Positions 45,336-54,631 of a stretch of DNA of 64,000 bases are shown in pieces (within the stretch, counting starts at the first letter, position 1; every line of letters begins with the position of its first letter). The notes below the pieces were generated by a model. The model saw only the letters and a program-made list of their open reading frames with translations, was not told the DNA's origin and ran no database searches. Origin of the DNA: Devosia marina (GTDB lineage: Bacteria > Pseudomonadota > Alphaproteobacteria > Rhizobiales > Devosiaceae); the NCBI RefSeq assembly GCF_009758415.1, contig NZ_WQRF01000002.1, positions 558,001 through 622,000 of the forward strand. The letters are read 5' to 3'. The translations under genes and the position numbers were made by a program.

Positions 45336-46324
45336 TGCTGCGGGCCGCAACTGCCGTGGCAATGTTGGTTCTGGCCTTGCCGGCCGGGGCGATGGAGTTG
45401 ATGGTCAGTGCCGCCCCCGTCACACGGTTCAAGGGCGCAGAACTGGACCAGCCGGTCGACCGGCTGATCTTTCGCGGTGGCCTCACACTGCAAAGTCCGG
45501 TCGATACTTTTGGCGGCTTGTCGAGCGTGACCGTCACTGGACCGGACCAGCGCATTGCCTTCGTGTCCGACCGGGGCAACTTCATTTCCGGACGATTGGC
45601 CTATGACGAGGCGGACCGGCTGATCGGGTTGATCGGGGTCACGATCGAGCCGATGCAGAATTCGGGCGGCACCGTCCTGCCGCGCCAGTTTGCCCGCGAT
45701 GCCGAAGGCATGGACACCGTCTGGCGCGACGGCGAGCCCTATGCGGTGCGCGTGGGGTTTGAACATCTGACGCGGGTGGCCGATTTTGTCATCACCGATG
45801 GGCGGCCGGGTGGTGCGGCGCGGGAAGTCAGCATTCCGCAATGGCTGACCGATCTGAGGACCAATGAAAGTCTGGAATCGGTCTGCATTGCCCCAGAGGC
45901 ATCGCCCATTGCCGGCTCCACCCTGCTGCTGACCGAAGAAGCGCTGGACAGCAATGGCAATCATCGCGGTGAGTTGCTTGGCGTCAACGACAAGGGACCG
46001 ATCGGCTATACCAACAGCCCAATCGTCAATCCAACCGACTGCAAATTCCTGCCCAATGGCGATCTGCTGGTGCTCGAGCGCGGTGTGTCGCTGTTTGCCT
46101 TCGTAATGAATTTGCGGCTGGTGCCCGCCGATCACGTGCGGCCGGGCAATCTAATGCGCGGCGAATTGCTGGTTTCGGCGCAAGGCGGCGAAATTGACAA
46201 TATGGAAAGCCTGCTGGTGCACGAAACGCCTGGCGGCGAGACGCGCATCCTCATCGGCTCTGACAATAATTTCAACGATTGGCAGCGCAATCTCATTCTG
46301 GAGTTCGCGCTGCCACAGGACTAG
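45332..46324 (+). CDS. Secreted esterase-like (phytase-like beta-propeller) protein
   Basis: A 330-residue protein with a signal peptide ([19 protein letters not shown]) and a beta-propeller pattern resembling the esterase-like activity of phytase domain: [84 protein letters not shown] and [20 protein letters not shown] at the end. The final segment is a family hallmark. Substrate and location (probably periplasm) are inferred. It overlaps the cobT stop, but I know of no role in cobalamin synthesis. Confidence 0.82.
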   Translation: MMLRAATAVAMLVLALPAGAMELMVSAAPVTRFKGAELDQPVDRLIFRGGLTLQSPVDTFGGLSSVTVTGPDQRIAFVSDRGNFISGRLAYDEADRLIGLIGVTIEPMQNSGGTVLPRQFARDAEGMDTVWRDGEPYAVRVGFEHLTRVADFVITDGRPGGAAREVSIPQWLTDLRTNESLESVCIAPEASPIAGSTLLLTEEALDSNGNHRGELLGVNDKGPIGYTNSPIVNPTDCKFLPNGDLLVLERGVSLFAFVMNLRLVPADHVRPGNLMRGELLVSAQGGEIDNMESLLVHETPGGETRILIGSDNNFNDWQRNLILEFALPQD

Positions 46325-46343
46325 CTCGGCCTTCGGTCAGGTA

Positions 46344-46979
46344 TCAGGCCGCCACGGGCATCTTGCGCAACACCAGGTCGCGGATGGTCTTGTAGGGCGC
46401 CAGCATCAGCACCGCCATCACCAGCTTGACCAGGAAGTCGCCCAGTGCGAGGGACTGCCAGAGTTCGACTTCCGGGCCGATGCCGAGCAGCGGGGCGGGG
46501 AAGGCGAGCGAAGAGTCTTCCATGCCGAACAGCGCATCGATGCCGGCAAAGGCCGGGGCCATGGCGAGGCCGAAGAACAGCACCGTGTCGAGCGCCGAGG
46601 AAACCAGCGAAGAGAACATCGGGGCATGCCACCAGGCGCCGTTGCGCAGCCGGTGGAATATCGAGATGTCGAGCAATTGAGCGACCAGGAATGCCGAACC
46701 CGAGGCGACGGCGATGCGCGGGGTGGCCAGCCAGATCGAGAGGATCACTGCCACGGCAAAGCCGGCCACCACGACGAGCCGGGCACGCTGCGGGCCAAAG
46801 GCGCGATTGGAGAGGTCGGTGACGAGGAATGCCACGGGATAGGTGAAGGCACCCCAGGTGAGGATGTCACCAAGGTTGACGCCACCGAGCATGGCGTCGA
46901 CGGGGAACTGGACCAGGAAATTGGAGGCGGCGACGACGGCCACCATGGCGGCAATGGCCACCAGGAAACGAGACAGCAT
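46344..46979 (-). CDS. VUT family (YhhQ-like) queuosine precursor transporter
   Basis: A 211-residue polytopic membrane protein with about six helices. VNLGDILTWGAFTYPVAFLVTDLSNRAFGP is the VUT/YhhQ N-terminal signature and NFLVQFP and LLDISIFHRLR match. E. coli YhhQ imports preQ0/preQ1 for queuosine synthesis; this is the likely role. I looked for a preQ1 riboswitch upstream and did not recognise one. It lies downstream of rpmB on the minus strand, separated from it by the rpmB terminator and its own leader. Confidence 0.85.
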   Translation of the reverse strand: MLSRFLVAIAAMVAVVAASNFLVQFPVDAMLGGVNLGDILTWGAFTYPVAFLVTDLSNRAFGPQRARLVVVAGFAVAVILSIWLATPRIAVASGSAFLVAQLLDISIFHRLRNGAWWHAPMFSSLVSSALDTVLFFGLAMAPAFAGIDALFGMEDSSLAFPAPLLGIGPEVELWQSLALGDFLVKLVMAVLMLAPYKTIRDLVLRKMPVAA

Positions 46980-47107
46980 TGGACTACCTTCATCATGTTC
47001 CGCAGACCGGCATCAGACCGGGGCGGGCGTTGATGGTGGGCCGAACGGGCGGCGACACCGGATTTTTGCCATGCCCGACTGGGGCGGCAGGGGAAGCCAG
47101 GCTTCCT

Positions 47108-47144
47108 AAAAAACAAGACCGCGTGGCAGTTGCCCACCACGCGG
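47108..47144 (-). terminator. Terminator of rpmB
   Basis: On the minus strand CCGCGTGG (complement of 47144-47137) pairs with CCACGCGG (complement of 47126-47119) and is followed by TCTTGTTTTTT. It begins 25 bases past the rpmB stop. Confidence 0.85.
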
Positions 47145-47168
47145 CCGAAAACTACAGGTGGAAATCGC

Positions 47169-47453
47169 TTAGCCAGCGAGCGTGGCGCGGATTTCCTTCT
47201 TCAGGCCCAGAGCCAGCGGGGACAGGTCGGCGTCGTCCTGCTTGAGCAGGAAGGCGTCCAGACCACCGCGATGCTCGACGGTGCGCAGAGCGGAGGTGGC
47301 GATACGAAGCTTGACCGGACGATTGAGTGCGTCCGAAAGCAGGGTGACGTTCACCAGATTGGGGAGAAAGCGGCGGCGGGTACGGTTGAGGGCGTGCGAA
47401 ACATTGTTGCCCACCATAACACCCTTGCCGGTCAGTTCGCAGCGACGTGCCAT
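47169..47453 (-). CDS. rpmB: 50S ribosomal protein L28
   Basis: Large-subunit ribosomal protein. [33 protein letters not shown] is the L28 N-terminus, with an alpha-proteobacterial extension giving 94 residues. The single cysteine in RRCELTG is usual; the other zinc-ligand cysteines of some L28 paralogs are absent, so this is the zinc-independent form. It is monocistronic, bounded by a terminator and a 241-base divergent gap to the DUF3108 gene. Confidence 0.97.
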   Translation of the reverse strand: MARRCELTGKGVMVGNNVSHALNRTRRRFLPNLVNVTLLSDALNRPVKLRIATSALRTVEHRGGLDAFLLKQDDADLSPLALGLKKEIRATLAG

Positions 47454-47694
47454 TGGTTCGATCCTGTTTGTGTAAAGGTCCTGCGTGGCGGGGACGTCCC
47501 GCTACGGGCCTCGATTGTGATGAAATCTCGCGGGTCTTTAGAGAATTGGGGGGCATCCGTCAAGCAAAGAGGCCCGACAAAGCGGCGCGAGCGCCTTGCT
47601 TGTGCCCGGTATGGACGGCAGTTTGGCGTTAAACAGTGATTCGTTTCGCCCGGCCAGCGTCTCGCGCGGGCATTTGCAGCCGAGAAGACCACAC

Positions 47695-48477
47695 GTGATC
47701 CGCACTGCCCTTGCTCTAGTTGCCGCCCTCGCCCCGCTTAGTCTTTCCGCCGCTCAGGCCGCACCGGTCGATGCGCGTGCCAGCTATGTGGTGACGGTGG
47801 GTGGGATCAATGTGGCGATGGTCGATATTGATCTTGATGATGATGGCGCGCGCTACGGACTGGAATTGTCGGCGCGGGTGGCGGGGCTGGGGAGCGTGGT
47901 GGCCAGCGGCACGGCAAGCGCCACGGTCTCGGGGGCGTCCACTGGTACGAGCCTGCAATCACAGAGCTTTGCACTGGAGACCCGAGCCAATGGCGACGTG
48001 TTCACCGCCAATGTCGGCTATGAGGGGCGCAATGTCAGCGCCTTCCAGGTGCAGCCACCTGTAACCGACTCCAATGATCGTGTGCCGCTGGAGCGCGCGC
48101 ATCTGACGGGGGTGGGCGACTTCCTTTCGGCCTTCATCCTCAAGGGTGACGGGCTGGAGCCGGGCCTGTGCCAGCGCACGCTCAGGATCTTTACCGGGGT
48201 CGAGCGCTTCGACATCGCGCTTGGCTTTCTGGACACTGACGAGGCGACCTCGCCGCGCACCGGCTATCAGGGGCCGCTGGTGGCCTGCTCGCTCGACTAT
48301 CGGCCGATCTCGGGGCATTTCGAAAGCTCGGAGATGACCAATTACCTGGCCCAGACCAGCCGGATGATCTTGTGGTATGCGCCGCTCGGCCAGACCGGCT
48401 ATTTTATCCCCTATCGCGTGATTATCGGCACCTCGATGGGCGACCTCTCCATGGTGCTGACCCGCGCGGAGAGCTGA
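47695..48477 (+). CDS. DUF3108 secreted protein
   Basis: A 260-residue exported protein with a signal peptide (TALALVAALAPLSLSAAQA). The rest is beta-rich: VDARASYVVTVGGINVAMVDIDLDD, an LGSVVASGTASATVSGA strand pair, and IPYRVIIGTSMGDLSMVLTRA at the C-terminus, matching DUF3108. The function is unknown; a lipid-binding-like periplasmic fold is possible. GTG at 47695 after GAGAAG is used. It lies divergent from rpmB, a neighbourhood I recall as conserved in related genomes. Confidence 0.8.
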   Translation: MIRTALALVAALAPLSLSAAQAAPVDARASYVVTVGGINVAMVDIDLDDDGARYGLELSARVAGLGSVVASGTASATVSGASTGTSLQSQSFALETRANGDVFTANVGYEGRNVSAFQVQPPVTDSNDRVPLERAHLTGVGDFLSAFILKGDGLEPGLCQRTLRIFTGVERFDIALGFLDTDEATSPRTGYQGPLVACSLDYRPISGHFESSEMTNYLAQTSRMILWYAPLGQTGYFIPYRVIIGTSMGDLSMVLTRAES

Positions 48478-48846
48478 GGCACCTGTCCCGATTTCGGACG
48501 GTCAAAAGCTTTTTTGACAATTTTACGACGATTGCGGCCCTGCAATGCACGACTTCCCGGTTAACGGGGTGCATTGCCATGTCGGCCGGCGCGCTAAGCG
48601 CCTGTCAGGAAAAGGCCGAAGGCGACCGGAATTAACCCGGAATTCACCGTTGTAAACGGGACTTGTGATTATTCAGCCATAGGTTAGTGCTTCTAGTGGA
48701 TCACATTCACCCTACCCACCAGATCTGGTGGAGAACAAAGGGGCAGCGGTGACTTCGGCCCGATTCTGTCCCTGTTCGTTCCGGGTTTGGACCAGATCTT
48801 AAGGCCGGCCGGATGCACCGGACGGCCCTGTACCGGGATGAGACAA
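48478..48846. other. Gene-free stretch after the DUF3108 gene
   Basis: I see no convincing coding sequence in these 369 bases. Features noted: TTGACA at 48525-48530, a GGTGCATTGCCATG-type palindrome region around 48541-48582 where TGCAATGCAC and GTGCATTGCC are nearly inverted, and a CACCAGATCTGGTG palindrome at 48718-48731. Confidence 0.4.
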
Positions 48847-49179
48847 TCAAAGCGTTTCGAGGCTGGCGATGCGCTGCTGGGTATCGAAGGTGAAGGCCTG
48901 GCGCAGCACGGCAGGGCTGCCCGGAAAGGTGCCCGACACCTGAAAGGTGACGATGGTGCGATCCGTGTCGGCTTCGACCTGCCGCTATTGATAGCGTGGA
49001 CGATAGCGCTCTTCGACGCTGCGCAGCCAGAGCGCGATTGCGGCCTGCCCGCGGTGCAATGCGCCTTCGTCCCGAACCGAGGCGTTCGGTGCAAACAGGG
49101 CGGCGGCATCGAGAGGGTCGGTGCGTTTGAAATACTGCGAGAGCGGATCGGGAAGGGTCGCTGGATCAAATGCGGACAT
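48847..49179 (-). pseudogene. SnoaL-like (NTF2-fold) gene interrupted by an in-frame TAG
   Basis: Reading from the ATG at 49179 gives MSAFDPATLPDPLSQYFKR and continues to RYRPRYQ, then TAG (48987-48985). The same frame goes on as RQVEADTDRTIVTFQVSG, TFPGSPAVLRQAFTFDTQ and ends LETL at TGA (48849-48847). The two parts together make one SnoaL-like domain of about 110 residues, the usual length; the first part alone lacks half the fold. A single base change from a sense codon would explain it. It is either a recent pseudogene, a sequencing error or a case of readthrough. Confidence 0.75.
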
Positions 49180-49686
49180 TTGATTGAACTCCGGGGTGGT
49201 TGTTGCACCCACCAATGCGCCAGCGTTCCGACAGAGTGTGTCAGTGGCCACTGTCCCATCCCGGCACGTCAACTCAGCTTTTTCTCAAGCCTGTGCCCGA
49301 AAACCCCAGGACTCATGGGTGTGGCGCTCTGAAGACAGAAAGAATATGGAAAAAACAAGCGTTTACGCTCTGTTCAGGAATGGCCGGTTCTGATGCAAAT
49401 TAACCGCCTGCTAAGCAAGTTGAACGGTTTTCGGGCCGGATCGGGCCGGTTCGCGGCCCGCAACGCCCACCGGCTCCAGTTTTAGTGTTGAATCGCCCAA
49501 GGGCGCCACCACATCTAGCCGTGAACAAAGCCAGACTCACTGAGTCGCGCCGATTCGGTTCTGTTTCGTTCTGTTTCCGTTCTGTCGGTTAAGTGGCGTG
49601 ACAAATCCATGACAAATCTGTCCTTTGCTGGGACAAGTGCTGCATGCCTCTCGCAAGCGGGGCAGGGACCGCTTACATAGGGGGCG
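49180..49686. other. Gene-free stretch with direct repeats before the SUV3-type gene
   Basis: No gene is evident in these 507 bases. Three tandem units GTTCTGTTTC, GTTCTGTTTC and GTTCTGTCGG lie at 49558-49567, 49568-49577 and 49579-49588, about 100 bases upstream of the helicase start. They resemble short iterated protein-binding sites or slippage-prone repeats. Confidence 0.5.
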
Positions 49687-52647
49687 ATGAGCTTTTCCCC
49701 TTCCCATTCGGTCAAGGCGATCCTTGGCCCGACCAATACCGGCAAGACCTATTTCGCCATCGAGCGCATGCTGGCCCATCCCACCGGGATGATCGGCCTG
49801 CCCCTACGGCTGCTCGCGCGCGAGGTCTATCACCGCGTCGTCGAGCGGGTGGGCGAGCAGGCCGTTGCGCTGATTACCGGTGAAGAGCGCATCGTGCCGA
49901 CCAAGCCGCGCTATTGGGTGGCGACTGTGGAAGCCATGCCAATGGACATCCACGTCGATTGCGTGGCGGTGGACGAAATCCAGACCGCCATCGATTTTGA
50001 CCGCGGCCATGTGTTCACCGACCGAATCCTGAAGGCGCGCGGCCTGCATGAAACGCTGCTGCTGGGCTCGGCGACCATGGCGGGCGTGGTGAAAAAGCTG
50101 ATCCCGCATGCCGAGATCATCGACCGGCCCCGATTCTCCCAGCTTACCTATGCGGGTTCGAAAAAATTATCCCGCCAGCCGGCGCGTTCGGCCATTGTCG
50201 CGTTCTCGGCCCGGCAGGTCTATGCGATTGCCGAGCTGATTCGGCGCGAACGCGGCGGCGCGGCGGTGGTGATGGGGGCGCTAAGCCCCCGGACGCGCAA
50301 TGCCCAGGTCGAACTCTATCAAAATGGCGATGTGGATTTTCTGGTGGCCACCGATGCCATCGGCATGGGACTGAATCTGGACATCCATCATGTGGCCTTT
50401 GCCGATGATACCAAGTTCGACGGGCATCAGAGCCGGCCGCTAACGCCGTCCGAACTAGGACAGATTGCCGGTCGCGCCGGGCGGCACAAGCACAACGGCA
50501 CCTTCGGCGTGACCGGGGGCACTGAAGGGTTTGACGAAGAACTGGTGGTGGCGCTGGAAACCCATGATTTCCAGCCCATCCGCCAAGTGCAATGGCGCAA
50601 TTCTGACCTCAGGTTCAGCTCCGTCGAGGCGCTGCGCAACTCGCTTGAAGTGGCGCCGCAGGACAAAACGCTGACCCGCGTGCCGATTGCAACCGATCAA
50701 CACGCGCTCGAGTTTCTCATGCGCAATGAGGCCGGGGCCTTGGCGCGCGGCCACGATGCGGTCAAACTGCTCTGGGAGTGTTGCCAGATTCCGGATTATC
50801 AGGGGATCTCACCGGCTGCGCATGGCGAGATCATTACGCGTATCTATTCGGATTTGAGACGAATTGGATCGGTTAGGGCAGACTGGATTGCCGAGCAGGT
50901 CCGGTTTTGCGACAATGCGGAGGGCGACATTGACACACTCAGTAATCGGATCAAGCAGATCCGGACCTGGACCTTTGTCGCCAATCGTAAAAACTGGCTT
51001 GAAGACCCCACCTATTGGCGCGAAAAGACTCGAGACATTGAGGACCGCCTGAGTGACGCTCTGCACGAGCGGCTTACCCAGCGCTTCGTGGACCGGCGCA
51101 CCAGCGTGTTGCTCCGCCATCTGAAAGACAAACGTATGGTATCTCCCGAAATCAATGAGCGCGGCGAAGTGCGGCTGGAAGGCCACCTCATCGGCACGCT
51201 TGAAGGCTTCCGTTTCACCCTGGCCCGCAATGGTGGCGACACAGACGCCAAAGGATTGCGCGGCGCGGCCGATTCGGTTGTCGCCCCGGAGATCCATAAT
51301 CGTGCCGAGAGATTGGCCGGTTCGCCAAATGAAGAATTCGTGTTGGCCACCGATGGGCGCCTGCGCTGGCGTGGCGAGGTGGTGGCAGAGCTGGCGGAAG
51401 GCGACAGCCTTTACCGCCCCCGCATCCTGCTGCTGGCCGATGAGACGCTGACCGGGCCGGACCTGGAAAAAGTGCAGGACCGCCTTTCGCTCTGGCTGCG
51501 CCACCATATCAACACCGTGCTTGAACAGGTCATGGCGCTCGAAGCGCCAGCCGATCTCGAAGGCAGTGCGCGGGGCCTGGCCTATCAGCTGTTCGAACAT
51601 ATCGGTCTGCTGCCGCGCGCAATGGTGGCCGATGAGGTCAAGGCGCTCGACCAGGACGTGCGCGGCAAGCTGCGCAAGCTCGGCATCAAGTTCGGCGCCT
51701 ATCACATCTATCTGCCGCTTTCCCTCAAGCCCGCGCCGCGCGAGCTCGCTCTGATCCTGTTTGCGCTGAAAAATGGTGGCGTGCGCCAGCCGGGCGTCAC
51801 CGATATTCCCCATATCGTGCTCTCGGGCCGCACCTCCTTCGTGGTCGATCCGGAAGTCGATACTCGGCTTTACGAGATCGCCGGCTTCAAGGTGGCCGGC
51901 AGCCGGGCGGTGCGGGTCGATATTCTTGAGCGCCTGGCCGATATCATCCGGCCGCTGGTGGCGCTGGATGCCAGCCGCCCCTATCAGGGCGAACTGCCCG
52001 CTGGTGCCGCCGAGGGCAATGGTTTCCGCGTGACCGTGGAAATGACCAGCCTGTTGGGCTGCTCGGGCGATGATTTCTCCTCCATCCTGTCGTCGCTGGG
52101 CTATCGGGTCCGCCGGACGCCCAAAGTGGTCGAGACGCCGGCACCGGCTGAGGCTTCGGCCGAAACCCCGGCGCTCGAACAGGTGCTGGAGGACAATGCG
52201 CCCAGCGCCGAGGCGAACAATGAGGCCGCTGCGCCAGAAAATGCCGAAGCGCCTGTGGTGGCAGAACCGGGCGAAGGTGCCGTGCCGGATGCAGCTCCGG
52301 CTGAGGTGGAAGCCGCAACAGAACCAGCCGCGCCGGCCGAGCCGGAATTTGACGAGGTCTGGTTCCCCGGCGGGCGTCGCCACAACGAAAACCGCCGTCA
52401 CGAAGGCCGCAGTCGCCGCGATGGTGAAGAGGGCCCACGGCAGAACAATCGTCCGCGCCATGGCAAGGGGCCGCGCCGCCCCGAGGGCGAAGGCCAGCAG
52501 GCGCGTCCCAATGGCAAGGGCCGTCCCGACAAGACGGAACGGGGCGACCGCAAGGATCGCCGTCCGCCACGCGAGGAGCGCAAGCCGGTATTCGATCCGG
52601 ACAGCCCGTTCGCGGCGCTGGCGGCTCTGCGCGGCAAGTCGGAATAG
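49687..52647 (+). CDS. SUV3-type ATP-dependent RNA helicase
   Basis: A 986-residue DExH-type helicase of the SUPV3L1/Suv3 family, the helicase of the mitochondrial RNA degradosome. Motif I is GPTNTGKT (14-21), motif II DEIQ (96-99), motif III GSATM, then DAIGMGLNLDIHHV and QIAGRAGR. The conserved C-terminal helical part carries on to about 815. The last 170 residues are bacterial additions: an Ala/Glu/Pro-rich acidic linker followed by an Arg/Lys/Gly-rich tail (RRHEGRSRRDGEEGP...), which may bind RNA. It heads a run with an S4 RNA-binding protein, fdxA and carD. Confidence 0.92.
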   Translation: MSFSPSHSVKAILGPTNTGKTYFAIERMLAHPTGMIGLPLRLLAREVYHRVVERVGEQAVALITGEERIVPTKPRYWVATVEAMPMDIHVDCVAVDEIQTAIDFDRGHVFTDRILKARGLHETLLLGSATMAGVVKKLIPHAEIIDRPRFSQLTYAGSKKLSRQPARSAIVAFSARQVYAIAELIRRERGGAAVVMGALSPRTRNAQVELYQNGDVDFLVATDAIGMGLNLDIHHVAFADDTKFDGHQSRPLTPSELGQIAGRAGRHKHNGTFGVTGGTEGFDEELVVALETHDFQPIRQVQWRNSDLRFSSVEALRNSLEVAPQDKTLTRVPIATDQHALEFLMRNEAGALARGHDAVKLLWECCQIPDYQGISPAAHGEIITRIYSDLRRIGSVRADWIAEQVRFCDNAEGDIDTLSNRIKQIRTWTFVANRKNWLEDPTYWREKTRDIEDRLSDALHERLTQRFVDRRTSVLLRHLKDKRMVSPEINERGEVRLEGHLIGTLEGFRFTLARNGGDTDAKGLRGAADSVVAPEIHNRAERLAGSPNEEFVLATDGRLRWRGEVVAELAEGDSLYRPRILLLADETLTGPDLEKVQDRLSLWLRHHINTVLEQVMALEAPADLEGSARGLAYQLFEHIGLLPRAMVADEVKALDQDVRGKLRKLGIKFGAYHIYLPLSLKPAPRELALILFALKNGGVRQPGVTDIPHIVLSGRTSFVVDPEVDTRLYEIAGFKVAGSRAVRVDILERLADIIRPLVALDASRPYQGELPAGAAEGNGFRVTVEMTSLLGCSGDDFSSILSSLGYRVRRTPKVVETPAPAEASAETPALEQVLEDNAPSAEANNEAAAPENAEAPVVAEPGEGAVPDAAPAEVEAATEPAAPAEPEFDEVWFPGGRRHNENRRHEGRSRRDGEEGPRQNNRPRHGKGPRRPEGEGQQARPNGKGRPDKTERGDRKDRRPPREERKPVFDPDSPFAALAALRGKSE

Positions 52648-52650
52648 CAA

Positions 52651-53061
52651 TTGGTAGGGCCGGAGCAGACGCCGCTCCGCAAGGAGCGGCTCGACCGGTT
52701 CCTGTTCTTTTCGCGCGCCGTCAAATCGCGCACCCTGGCCCAGAAAATCATCGAGAGTGGCGCTGTTCGCGTCAACTCGGAAAAGACCGAGCGCACCGAT
52801 CTCAAGGTTGGTGCAGGGGATGTGCTGACCATGTCACTGCACAACCGCATCGTGGTCTGGCGCATTCTCGATTGCGGCACACGGCGCGGCCCGGCCAGCG
52901 AGGCGCAAGGATTGTACGAGGATATTTCGCCGCCGCCGGTGCCAAGGGCAGAGCTGTCGCCCTATGATGCCGCCATTGCTGAAAGACCGGCCGGAGCAGG
53001 GCGCCCCACCAAGAAAGAGCGGCGTGAAACGGACCGGTTGCGCGGAGGCGACGCCGATTAG
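52651..53061 (+). CDS. S4 RNA-binding domain protein (HslR-like)
   Basis: A 136-residue protein whose first 70 residues form an S4 domain: ERLDRFLFFSRAVKSRTLAQKIIESGAVRVNSEKTERTDLKVGAGDVLTM-type pattern. This is the class that includes Hsp15, which binds blocked 50S subunits. The C-terminal tail is polar and basic (RPTKKERRETDRLRGG). TTG at 52651 is used; it starts three bases after the helicase stop, so the two RNA-related genes are probably cotranslated. Confidence 0.87.
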   Translation: MVGPEQTPLRKERLDRFLFFSRAVKSRTLAQKIIESGAVRVNSEKTERTDLKVGAGDVLTMSLHNRIVVWRILDCGTRRGPASEAQGLYEDISPPPVPRAELSPYDAAIAERPAGAGRPTKKERRETDRLRGGDAD

Positions 53062-53215
53062 GCAAGTCTTTCCCTGTGGCTGCCTGATGCGCCAAACCGT
53101 CCCCCCTGACGGCCTTGCGATACGCAAGAAAACGGTTTAGCACCGGACGCGTTGAGACAGGCGGGCTGACCTGCCCCAAGGGGTCGGGCCGCAACGAGAT
53201 GGGATCGCCTCCTAG

Positions 53216-53554
53216 ATGACTTATATCGTCACCGATAATTGCATTGCCTGCAAATATACCGACTGCGTGGAAGTGTGTCCGGTGGACTGCTTCTATGAAG
53301 GCGAGAACATGCTGGTGATCCATCCGGACGAATGTATCGACTGCGGCGTTTGCGAGCCCGAATGCCCTGCCGAGGCGATCAAGCCGGACACTGAAAGCGG
53401 GCTCGACGAGTGGCTCGAACTCAACCGCAAGTTCTCCAACAGCTGGCCCAACCTGACCGAGCGGCGCGAACCATTGCCAGAGGCAAAAGAACGTGATGGT
53501 GAGGACGGCAAGCTCGCCAAATACTTCTCGGAAGAACCGGGCGAAGGCGACTAG
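53216..53554 (+). CDS. fdxA: 7Fe ferredoxin FdxA
   Basis: A 112-residue ferredoxin with one 3Fe-4S and one 4Fe-4S cluster, as in Azotobacter FdI. The cluster motifs are [18 protein letters not shown] near the N-terminus and [12 protein letters not shown] at about 40-50. The tail ([17 protein letters not shown]) is typical of the FdxA branch. It carries electrons in the cytoplasm; the partner is unknown. The gap to the S4 gene is about 150 bases, so it may have its own promoter. Confidence 0.95.
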   Translation: MTYIVTDNCIACKYTDCVEVCPVDCFYEGENMLVIHPDECIDCGVCEPECPAEAIKPDTESGLDEWLELNRKFSNSWPNLTERREPLPEAKERDGEDGKLAKYFSEEPGEGD

Positions 53555-53673
53555 GCGCTTCGTGGGCTCAATGCAAGCATCAAATCCCTGAGGCGTGGCA
53601 AGGGTTTGTCATGGTTTCGTCACATCCGGCCGATCCCCAGTCGGTGGGGATGCGCGCTGCTGATTCGTTCCTT

Positions 53674-53702
53674 TTGATTCTGCTGAAAAATTGTGCTATG
53701 GT
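53674..53702 (+). promoter_or_regulatory. Candidate promoter upstream of carD
   Basis: TTGATT (53674-53679), a 17-base spacer and TATGGT (53697-53702) fit a sigma-70-type promoter, 220 bases before the carD ATG. It lies in the 367-base fdxA-carD gap, which otherwise shows no gene. The long leader is notable. Confidence 0.45.
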
Positions 53703-53921
53703 GTGACCATATGCAGTTGAGCCCATCACCCAGCCGTGCCGCAAGGCACGATTTTTTTGACACCACACAAAGCTGATACATGGCGTTCCGGCAAGCGGAT
53801 CCGGAGCGACGTGGGGGTTGACTGCGCATATGCGTCCGGATTGTCGGGCGCCAAACAAGTAGGATGGCTGACCTTGCCGCAAGGAACCAGCCATTGGGGC
53901 GTCAACAAGGAGTTCCAGCAT

Positions 53922-54491
53922 ATGGTAGCCAAGAAGCAGCAGCAGCGGCTTGGGTTCAAGACAGGCGAGTACGTCGTCTATCCTTCCCACGGCGTCGGCA
54001 TTGTCGTCGCCATTGAAGAGCAGGAAGTCGCTGGGCTGACCCTGGAGCTGTTCGTCATCAGCTTTGAACAGGACAAGCTGACCCTGCGCGTTCCCGTCGC
54101 CAAGGTCAAGTCCGTCGGCATGCGCAAGCTGGCCGAAGACGAAGAGGTCAAGCGCGCGCTCGACACCGTCACCGGCCGTGCCCGCGTCAAGCGCACCATG
54201 TGGTCGCGCCGCGCCCAGGAATATGAAGCCAAGATCAATTCGGGCGATCTGATCGCGATTTCCGAAGTGGTCCGCGATCTGTACCGCTCTGAGGAACAGC
54301 CCGAGCAGTCCTATTCGGAGCGCCAGTTGTTCGAGCAGGCCATGGATCGCATGAGCCGGGAAATCGGCGCCGTGCGCAAGCTTACCCTCACCGAGGCAGT
54401 GCAGCTTATCGAAAAGCAGCTCGCCAAGAGCCCCAAGCGCACCAAGACCGACGCGGCTGAAGCCGATAGCGACGAGGAAGCTGCTGCGTAA
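53922..54491 (+). CDS. carD: CarD family transcriptional regulator
   Basis: A 189-residue CarD/CdnL-type protein that binds RNA polymerase beta and stabilises open promoter complexes. The N-terminal Tudor-like domain reads GFKTGEYVVYPSHGVGIVVAIEEQEVAG and is followed by FEQDKLTLRVPVAK and the helical C-terminal domain (WSRRAQEYEAKINSGDLIAISEVVRDLYR). The acidic end (DAAEADSDEEAAA) is common. The ATG at 53922 has a strong AAGGAG box; the frame is open much further upstream but is not homologous. It ends in a strong terminator. Confidence 0.95.
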   Translation: MVAKKQQQRLGFKTGEYVVYPSHGVGIVVAIEEQEVAGLTLELFVISFEQDKLTLRVPVAKVKSVGMRKLAEDEEVKRALDTVTGRARVKRTMWSRRAQEYEAKINSGDLIAISEVVRDLYRSEEQPEQSYSERQLFEQAMDRMSREIGAVRKLTLTEAVQLIEKQLAKSPKRTKTDAAEADSDEEAAA

Positions 54492-54517
54492 GCCCTTGCG
54501 GCAGATTGAATGGAAAT

Positions 54518-54543
54518 GGCCGGCGGAGACGCCGGCCTTTTTT
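54518..54543 (+). terminator. Rho-independent terminator of carD
   Basis: Perfect 8-bp stem GGCCGGCG / CGCCGGCC around GAGA, followed by six T (54538-54543), 27 bases after the carD stop. Confidence 0.93.
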
Positions 54544-54631
54544 GTGTCCGGGCAAACAAAGTGCACCCTCGGGGTGACTCGGGTCTCGTGATCTGGTCAA
54601 AGCCGGTGAACGCGAACTTTCCGGTGATCCC

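Noticed and set aside
46980..47107. preQ1 riboswitch upstream of the VUT transporter
   Set aside because: I looked on the minus strand for the preQ1-I hairpin and A-rich tail and found none. The A run at 47108-47113 belongs to the rpmB terminator.
50809..52650. A 613-codon open frame antisense to the SUV3-type gene
   Set aside because: It is antisense to a gene with intact helicase motifs, lacks any recognisable domain and reflects codon bias.
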